This document shows positions 1 to 3,528 of a stretch of 5,067 nt of DNA, one piece after another. The position numbers were made by a program, and so were the translations under genes. Where the stretch lies: NCBI GenBank assembly GCA_002439735.1, contig DJPG01000014.1, positions 1-5,067 of the forward strand. The letters run 5' to 3'. This DNA comes from Firmicutes bacterium UBA6418. Its GTDB lineage: Bacteria; Bacillota; Clostridia; Peptostreptococcales; Anaerovoracaceae. Under the pieces are notes generated by a model, which made no database searches, had not been told where the DNA came from, and saw nothing but the letters and a program-made list of their open reading frames with translations. The first letter of the stretch is position 1, and every line of letters begins with the position of its first letter.

Positions 1-165
1 CAGCCGGACGGCGGCAGGACGGGCTTTACCCTCTGGCAGCCGATGAAAGGCGGGCGCTGCCTGTATGACGAACTCGAAAATCTGGGAGACGAAGTAGCGG
101 ATTATCTTTACGGCTACTGGATTGCGCGGCTCGACAGTCGGACGCTGGCGCTCTCGGAGGTATAG
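1..165 (+). CDS. C-terminal end of an unidentified protein (5' partial)
   Basis: An open frame enters from the left edge in frame 1 and runs 54 codons to a TAG at 163-165. Its codon use resembles the genes downstream, with many GGC, CTG and GCG codons. The visible tail has a TLWQPMKGGRCLYDELENLG stretch and then an acidic and aromatic segment (DEVADYLYGYWIARLDS), and it ends in ALSEV. It has no hydrophobic membrane segment and no motif I can assign to a family, so I give no function. It probably belongs to a separate transcription unit from tadA, because a good promoter lies between them, but I see no convincing terminator with a T-tract after it. The reading frame is the only support that this is a gene; the start and most of the protein lie outside the window. 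Confidence 0.6.
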   Translation, partial: QPDGGRTGFTLWQPMKGGRCLYDELENLGDEVADYLYGYWIARLDSRTLALSEV

Positions 166-190
166 CGGGAAGCTTGTGCGGAGCGCGCAG

Positions 191-229
191 CGGATCATCG
201 CGGCAGAATGTGCATTTTTGCACGATCCG
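191..229. repeat. compound inverted repeat upstream of the tadA promoter
   Basis: CGGATC (191-196) is the exact reverse complement of GATCCG (224-229). Nested directly inside the right arm is a perfect dyad, GTGCA (210-214), TTTT loop, TGCAC (219-223). Together they could fold as an 11-bp stem interrupted by a 13-base bulge on the 5' side (197-209). No T-tract follows (the next bases are GAATAAAATG), so it is a poor intrinsic terminator. It could be a 3'-end structure of the upstream message or a regulator binding site about 35 bases upstream of the -35 box. The pairing is seen directly; any role is a guess. Confidence 0.4.
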
Positions 230-264
230 GAATAAAATGTACGGGATGCAGTACGCAAAAATGG

Positions 265-293
265 TTGAACAATCGGCGAAAGTGTGCTATGAT
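265..293 (+). promoter_or_regulatory. vegetative (sigma-A type) extended -10 promoter for tadA
   Basis: TTGAAC (265-270) matches 4 of 6 bases of the -35 consensus. A 17-base spacer follows, then TATGAT (288-293), which matches 5 of 6 bases of the -10 consensus. The -10 is preceded by TGC, giving the extended TGnTATGAT form that is common in Gram-positive bacteria. Transcription would be expected to start about 7 bases later, near base 300. This puts it just ahead of the ATG at 303 and argues against any longer upstream start for tadA. It is probably the promoter for tadA and the overlapping gene after it. Confidence 0.7.
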
Positions 294-302
294 GATAAAA
301 GT

Positions 303-815
303 ATGGAAAAGTTCATGACAGAGGCTTTGCAGGAAGCCAGAGCCGCAAAAGAGCTGGGAGAGATCCCGATCGGCGCGGTGATCGAAAAAGACGGCGTCAT
401 CATCGGACGCGGACATAACCTGACTTTGACCGAAAAAGATCCGACCGCACACGCGGAAATGATCGCCATCCGGCAGGCGGGGAAATATCTCGGCGAGACG
501 CTGGGATGGAAACGCCTCACGGGATGCAATCTGTATGTCACGATGGAGCCCTGCAGCATGTGCGCGGGGGCGATCGTCTGGGCAAGGATCGAAAAACTGT
601 ATATCGGCGTCATGGATCCGAAAGCCGGAGGCTGCGGTTCCGTGTTCAATATCGTGCAGGAAGAAAAACTCAACCATTATGTCGAAGTGATCGAGATAGA
701 GGACGGTCCGATCAAGGAGGAGTGCGGCGAGATCGTACGCAGCTTCTTCCGGGAACTGCGGGCAGTCCGAAAAAGTACAAAAGAACAACAGAAATCGGAG
801 GAAACAAAAGAATGA
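303..815 (+). CDS. tadA: tRNA-specific adenosine deaminase TadA
   Basis: TadA is a cytosolic zinc enzyme that deaminates adenosine-34 to inosine in the anticodon of tRNA-Arg(ACG), so one tRNA can read several CGN codons. From the ATG at 303 the product is 170 residues, about the usual family size. The N-terminus (MEKFMTEALQEA, then GEIPIGAVI) aligns with known TadA proteins. The cytidine/deoxycytidylate deaminase zinc motif is complete: HAE at 50-52 (zinc His50, proton-shuttle Glu52) and PCSMC at 83-87 (Cys84, Cys87), followed by the family signature GGCGSVFNI at 109-117. The lysine- and glutamate-rich C-terminus looks disordered. The frame stays open upstream to a TTG at 174 with further ATGs at 237, 246 and 261, but those 43 extra residues do not resemble the family and would span the promoter at 265-293. 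I see no Shine-Dalgarno before 303; ATG 315 is the main alternative start. The stop overlaps the next start as ATGA, which suggests coupled translation. Confidence 0.93.
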   Translation: MEKFMTEALQEARAAKELGEIPIGAVIEKDGVIIGRGHNLTLTEKDPTAHAEMIAIRQAGKYLGETLGWKRLTGCNLYVTMEPCSMCAGAIVWARIEKLYIGVMDPKAGGCGSVFNIVQEEKLNHYVEVIEIEDGPIKEECGEIVRSFFRELRAVRKSTKEQQKSEETKE

Positions 816-1693
816 AAAGAGCAGGCCGTATTTTAAGCCTAATAATCGTAACACTCATGCTTTGCACCGCTGTTTGCTTTGCGGACGGCACAGCGACAGG
901 AAACTTTAACCTTGTGGACGAATATCCGCGGGACGGCGCAACCGGTGCCGCGATGGAGAATGTCGGCGTGAAGCTGTACTTTGATACCGAGTTTTCGGAA
1001 GACGTTCTCAAAAACAAGAATGATAACGCGTTCCAGCTGGTTGACCCGGAGGGCAACAGCCTGCCGCTGATGGTACTTTATGTACCGAAAGAGGATGTCA
1101 AAGAGGAAGGCGTAAAGGGCATCATTCTGGTTCTGCTTGACAATACCGGCGATAATGCCGATGTAAAAGTTGCCAGCAATACCGAATATACATTGAAGAT
1201 CTCCAAGGATCTCCTGGCGGACAACGGCAGCACGCTCGGCAAGGATACCTCCGTAACCTTCCGCACCATGAACCAGAAGGCCAATACCCTGGTCAACATT
1301 CTGCTGATGGTCGTGATGTACGGCGGTATCATGGTTGTGACCATGCGCGGCGTGAAGAAAGCAGCCAGAGAAGAGAACGAAAAACAGAAGGAAGAAAAGG
1401 TCAATCCATATAAGGAAGCGAAGAGAACCGGTAAGTCCGTAGAAGAGATCGTGGAAAAGGATCAGAAAGACAAGGCGAAGCGCGCGGCGAAGCTTGCCAA
1501 AAAAGCCGAGGACGAAGATGATGACGATTATGAAGAGGACAACGGCAACTATAAAGTAAAAGGACCGCGTCCGATCTCAGCAGGAGGCGGCAGATATATC
1601 ACCGGACGCAAAGCGCTGGCGGAGGCCAAAAAAGCCGAAGAAGAAGCCAGAGCCGCTCGCAGAAAAGCACAGGGCAAAGGGAAAAAGAAATAA
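812..1693 (+). CDS. Ig-like domain membrane protein with signal peptide, one TM helix and charged cytoplasmic tail
   Basis: This 293-residue product has a clear modular layout. Residues 1-24 are a signal peptide with a basic start (MKR), a hydrophobic core, and likely cleavage after CFA. Residues about 31-153 resemble the SbsA/Big_5 bacterial Ig-like fold: an EYPRDGATG start, VGVKLYFDTEFSEDV in the middle, then NTEYTLKIS and a closing TSVTFRTM strand. Residues about 158-179 form one transmembrane helix, followed by positive residues (R179, K182, K183), so the tail should be cytoplasmic. The tail (180-293) is highly charged. It has Lys/Glu helices, an acidic run near 233-243, a Gly/Pro patch (GPRPISAGGGRYITGR, 251-266) and a basic end (KGKGKK type). 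Start 812 is supported by GGAGG at 797-801 and by its 4-bp overlap with the tadA stop. The frame is open further upstream inside tadA, but that part lacks a signal peptide and is a shadow. I know of no assigned function; a cell-envelope scaffold or adaptor is only a guess. Confidence 0.85.
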   Translation: MKRAGRILSLIIVTLMLCTAVCFADGTATGNFNLVDEYPRDGATGAAMENVGVKLYFDTEFSEDVLKNKNDNAFQLVDPEGNSLPLMVLYVPKEDVKEEGVKGIILVLLDNTGDNADVKVASNTEYTLKISKDLLADNGSTLGKDTSVTFRTMNQKANTLVNILLMVVMYGGIMVVTMRGVKKAAREENEKQKEEKVNPYKEAKRTGKSVEEIVEKDQKDKAKRAAKLAKKAEDEDDDDYEEDNGNYKVKGPRPISAGGGRYITGRKALAEAKKAEEEARAARRKAQGKGKKK

Positions 1694-1705
1694 ATCTCAG
1701 ACAGG

Positions 1706-1746
1706 TGAGAGGGCTTTGTCCTCTCATTTCGTCTAACATAGACGAA
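1706..1746 (+). terminator. tandem hairpins between the Ig-like gene and ispE (possible weak terminator)
   Basis: Two stem-loops sit back to back in the 73-base gap. The first pairs TGAGAGG (1706-1712) with CCTCTCA (1720-1726), plus a G-T pair closing a CTTTG loop. The second pairs TTCGTCT (1728-1734) with AGACGAA (1740-1746) around AACAT. The T-run after the first stem is short and broken (TTTCGTCT), so termination would be weak or partial. The second hairpin ends seven bases before the AAGGGAG ribosome site of ispE (1754-1760). The pair could be a leaky terminator, an RNA processing site or a translation control element. I see no convincing promoter in this gap. Confidence 0.45.
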
Positions 1747-1766
1747 GAAACGGAAGGGAGACGTTT

Positions 1767-2702
1767 ATGACGGGCTTGCAAAAGCAGGAGTTGGAGCTGC
1801 GCTCCTATGCCAAGATCAATCTGGCACTGGATGTAACCGGAATCCGACCGGATGGCTACCATAGCGTGGATACGGTCATGCAGCGGGTTTCCCTGTTTGA
1901 TCTTGTAAACATCGGTTGGCAGGAACAAGACAGTGATTCTGTAAACAGGGAGACGCCTGTACAGATCCGCCTCTCGACGACCAAACCCTATCTGCCGACA
2001 GATCAACGCAATCTGGCCTATCAGGCTGCGCTGGCCATGCTGGAAAGAGCGGAGGCCTGCGGACAGAAAAAAACAGGACTGCTGACGATCCGGATTGAAA
2101 AACGAATCCCGGTCGCGGCAGGTCTTGGCGGCGGCAGTAGCAACTGCGCGGCGATGCTGATTGGACTGAACCGTCTCTGGAAGCTTCAGCAGAGCACGAA
2201 ACAGCTCTGCGCGATCGCGGAACAGCTTGGTTCGGATATTCCCTTTTGCGTTCTGACACAGAATACATCCTATCGCTGCGCGATAGGAAGCGGCAGAGGC
2301 GAAAAGCTGCAGGTGCTGCGATACCCGCTCCGCAAATACCTGATCCTGGCCAAGCCCGCGTTCGGCGTTTCGACGCGCGAGGTCTTCGCGGGGATCGATG
2401 ACTGCGTGATCACAGACCATCCGGACATGAAGCTGCTCAAAAAAGCTTTGATGCAGCGGCAGGATGAAGCGATCTACCGGAATATGATCAATGTTCTGGA
2501 AGCTTATACGCTTACGCATTACCCGCGTGTCAAAGCGCTAAAAGACGCCATCGCGGCGACAGAAGACGTACGAAAGGTGCTGATGAGCGGAAGCGGACCG
2601 ACCGTGATCGGCGTTTACGACAGTTTTGGCGCAGCGAAACGAGCGTGTAAGGAGATTCGGAAAGCCGGATTTGAAGCCTATTGGGCGGATACGATAAAGT
2701 AG
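1767..2702 (+). CDS. ispE: 4-diphosphocytidyl-2-C-methyl-D-erythritol kinase IspE
   Basis: IspE uses ATP to phosphorylate the 2-hydroxyl of CDP-methylerythritol, a middle step of the MEP pathway to IPP and DMAPP; it is a soluble GHMP-family kinase. The 311-residue product is slightly longer than the typical 280-300. Its motifs are in order: YAKINLAL with catalytic-type Lys16; GIRPDGYHSVDTVMQ (25-39), the IspE-specific substrate-binding segment; PVAAGLGGGSSNCAA (115-129), the glycine-rich ATP loop; GSDIPF (155-160) with the probable catalytic base Asp157; and MSGSGPTV (273-280), the third GHMP motif. All key residues are present. The ATG at 1767 has a good AAGGGAG site (1754-1760) with a 6-base gap. 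The gene is followed after 74 bases by the GntR regulator, with no terminator visible between them, so the two are probably co-transcribed. No separate ispE promoter is obvious. Confidence 0.96.
   Translation: MTGLQKQELELRSYAKINLALDVTGIRPDGYHSVDTVMQRVSLFDLVNIGWQEQDSDSVNRETPVQIRLSTTKPYLPTDQRNLAYQAALAMLERAEACGQKKTGLLTIRIEKRIPVAAGLGGGSSNCAAMLIGLNRLWKLQQSTKQLCAIAEQLGSDIPFCVLTQNTSYRCAIGSGRGEKLQVLRYPLRKYLILAKPAFGVSTREVFAGIDDCVITDHPDMKLLKKALMQRQDEAIYRNMINVLEAYTLTHYPRVKALKDAIAATEDVRKVLMSGSGPTVIGVYDSFGAAKRACKEIRKAGFEAYWADTIK
2268..2288 (+). repeat. perfect hairpin inside ispE
   Basis: TCCTATCG (2268-2275) and CGATAGGA (2281-2288) are exact reverse complements separated by five bases (CTGCG). The outer C and G of the loop can also pair, giving up to 9 bp. 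It lies mid-gene, a little after the GSDIPF codons. The structure is seen directly. It could affect elongation or mRNA stability, or be chance. Confidence 0.5.
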
Positions 2703-2764
2703 AAGCTAAAAATAGATACCAAAGAAAATATAGGAAAAAGATGTAAAAAGTAAGAAAGAATTTC

Positions 2765-2770
2765 GAGGTG
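2765..2770 (+). promoter_or_regulatory. ribosome binding site that sets the GntR start
   Basis: GAGGTG at 2765-2770 matches the 3' part of the AGGAGGTG Shine-Dalgarno consensus and lies 6 bases before the ATG at 2777. An in-frame GTG at 2768 would sit inside this site and so is unlikely to be used. A second GGAGG at 2770-2774 is only 2 bases from the ATG, too close to act alone. Confidence 0.7.
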
Positions 2771-2776
2771 GAGGAC

Positions 2777-3454
2777 ATGCTGAACTTTGATTTGCAAAAT
2801 CATAAGCCGCTGCGGGAGATCGTTTATGAAGAACTCAAACGTCAGATTCTCAAGGGTGAGATCGCGCCGGGGCACAGAATGATGGAAGTCGAACTGGCAG
2901 ATGATATGGGCGTCAGCCGCACGCCGGTCAGAGAAGCGATCAGAAAACTGGAAAAAGAAGGTCTTGTGACCATTGAACCGAGGAAGGGCGCTTATGCGTC
3001 GGATATTTCCATTAAGGATATGGCGGATGTGCTGGAAGTCCGACAGTACCTGGAGAGTTTAGCCGCCGGCATGGCCGCGGCCAAAATTACACCGGAAGAG
3101 AAGCTTCACCTGCAGGAAGCCACCGAAGCCTACAAAAAGGCGGTGGAATCCGAGGATACATCCGAGATCATTAAGTGGGACGAAAATTTCCACAAGACGA
3201 TCGTAGATTGCAGCGGAAACAAGACTCTGATCCAGTTAATCTCTCAGGTGCAGGAACTGGCACTGCGTTTCCGGTATATCTTTTATGATGACTTTTCGCG
3301 GTACAAGAATCAGCCGCTGGAACATCAGGAGATCGAAGAAGCCATTATGAGCGGCAATGTCGAAAAGGCGAGAAAAGAAGCAGACGAGCACCTTGCGCGG
3401 CTCAAAGAATTTGTGATACAGCAGGGAGAAAAGATTATTAAAGGAGGCCAATAG
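2777..3454 (+). CDS. GntR-family transcriptional regulator, FadR/FCD subfamily
   Basis: This is a 225-residue DNA-binding regulator of normal length for the FadR group. Residues about 11-75 form the GntR winged helix-turn-helix: PLREIVYEELKRQILKGEI, then PGHRMMEVELADDMGVSRTP, then VREAIRKLEKEGLV with the wing PRKGAY. Residues about 80-215 form the all-helical FCD ligand domain. Its usual metal-binding residues can be picked out as Asp135 and His139 (WDENFH), His183 (EHQEIEEAI) and His205 (ADEHLARL), so it probably binds a metal plus a small carboxylate-type ligand. The actual ligand and targets cannot be read from the sequence. Known FCD regulators control sugar-acid, organic-acid, amino-acid or fatty-acid genes, and no such gene is nearby. 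Its position after ispE suggests co-transcription. Its stop codon is included in the intrinsic terminator that follows. Confidence 0.93.
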   Translation: MLNFDLQNHKPLREIVYEELKRQILKGEIAPGHRMMEVELADDMGVSRTPVREAIRKLEKEGLVTIEPRKGAYASDISIKDMADVLEVRQYLESLAAGMAAAKITPEEKLHLQEATEAYKKAVESEDTSEIIKWDENFHKTIVDCSGNKTLIQLISQVQELALRFRYIFYDDFSRYKNQPLEHQEIEEAIMSGNVEKARKEADEHLARLKEFVIQQGEKIIKGGQ

Positions 3455-3466
3455 GTCTTCTTTTTT
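3440..3466 (+). terminator. intrinsic terminator that includes the GntR stop codon
   Basis: AAAGGAGGCC (3440-3449) pairs with GGTCTTCTTT (3454-3463) around an AATA loop. This gives ten pairs, two of them G-T. The strong 7-bp core (3443-3449 with 3454-3460) is followed directly by six T residues (3461-3466), the classic Rho-independent layout. The stem uses the last codons of the GntR gene. The TAG stop (3452-3454) supplies part of the loop and the first base of the 3' arm. It should end the ispE-gntR transcript and insulate the gene downstream. Confidence 0.75.
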
Positions 3467-3495
3467 GCATAGAAAAACCGGACAGAGAATAGATT
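3467..3495 (+). promoter_or_regulatory. possible sigma-E (mother-cell sporulation) promoter for the SipL-like gene
   Basis: GCATAGA (3467-3473) resembles the sigma-E -35 element. After 14 bases, AATAGATT (3488-3495) partly matches the CATACAnT type -10, keeping the ATA, the A and the final T. Spacing fits sigma-E. Known sipL genes in Clostridioides difficile depend on sigma-E, which raises the prior. No good sigma-A promoter is seen in the 74-base gap. The match is imperfect, so this is a candidate only. Confidence 0.4.
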
Positions 3496-3528
3496 GTAGC
3501 AAGACCAAGTCTGGAAAGGGGAAAAGCT

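Noticed and set aside
210..223. GTGCA-TTTT-TGCAC as an intrinsic terminator of the first gene
   Set aside because: The stem is only 5 bp and no T-tract follows.
174..302. Upstream extension of tadA starting at TTG 174 or the ATGs at 237, 246 and 261
   Set aside because: The extra residues do not resemble TadA, no ribosome site precedes TTG 174, and the extension spans the promoter at 265-293.
506..811. Upstream extension of the Ig-like gene inside tadA in another frame
   Set aside because: The true start at 812 has a GGAGG site, an ATGA overlap and a signal peptide right after it; the extension is Arg-rich out-of-frame tadA sequence.
195..854. 219-codon open frame on the minus strand opposite tadA
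   Set aside because: It mirrors the codon pattern of tadA, has no family motif, and the + strand gene has complete catalytic motifs.
816..1766. SRP RNA (ffs) and dnaX, which often follow tadA in Firmicutes
   Set aside because: The region after tadA is a protein gene with a signal peptide and then a 73-base gap, too short for an SRP RNA; no dnaX sequence is present.
1599..2519. 306-codon open frame on the minus strand opposite ispE
   Set aside because: Long but without recognisable motifs or a good ribosome site, and it covers a gene with all GHMP kinase motifs; a shadow of coding bias.
2768..2776. GTG 2768 as the GntR start
   Set aside because: It would place the start codon inside the GAGGTG ribosome site that serves ATG 2777.
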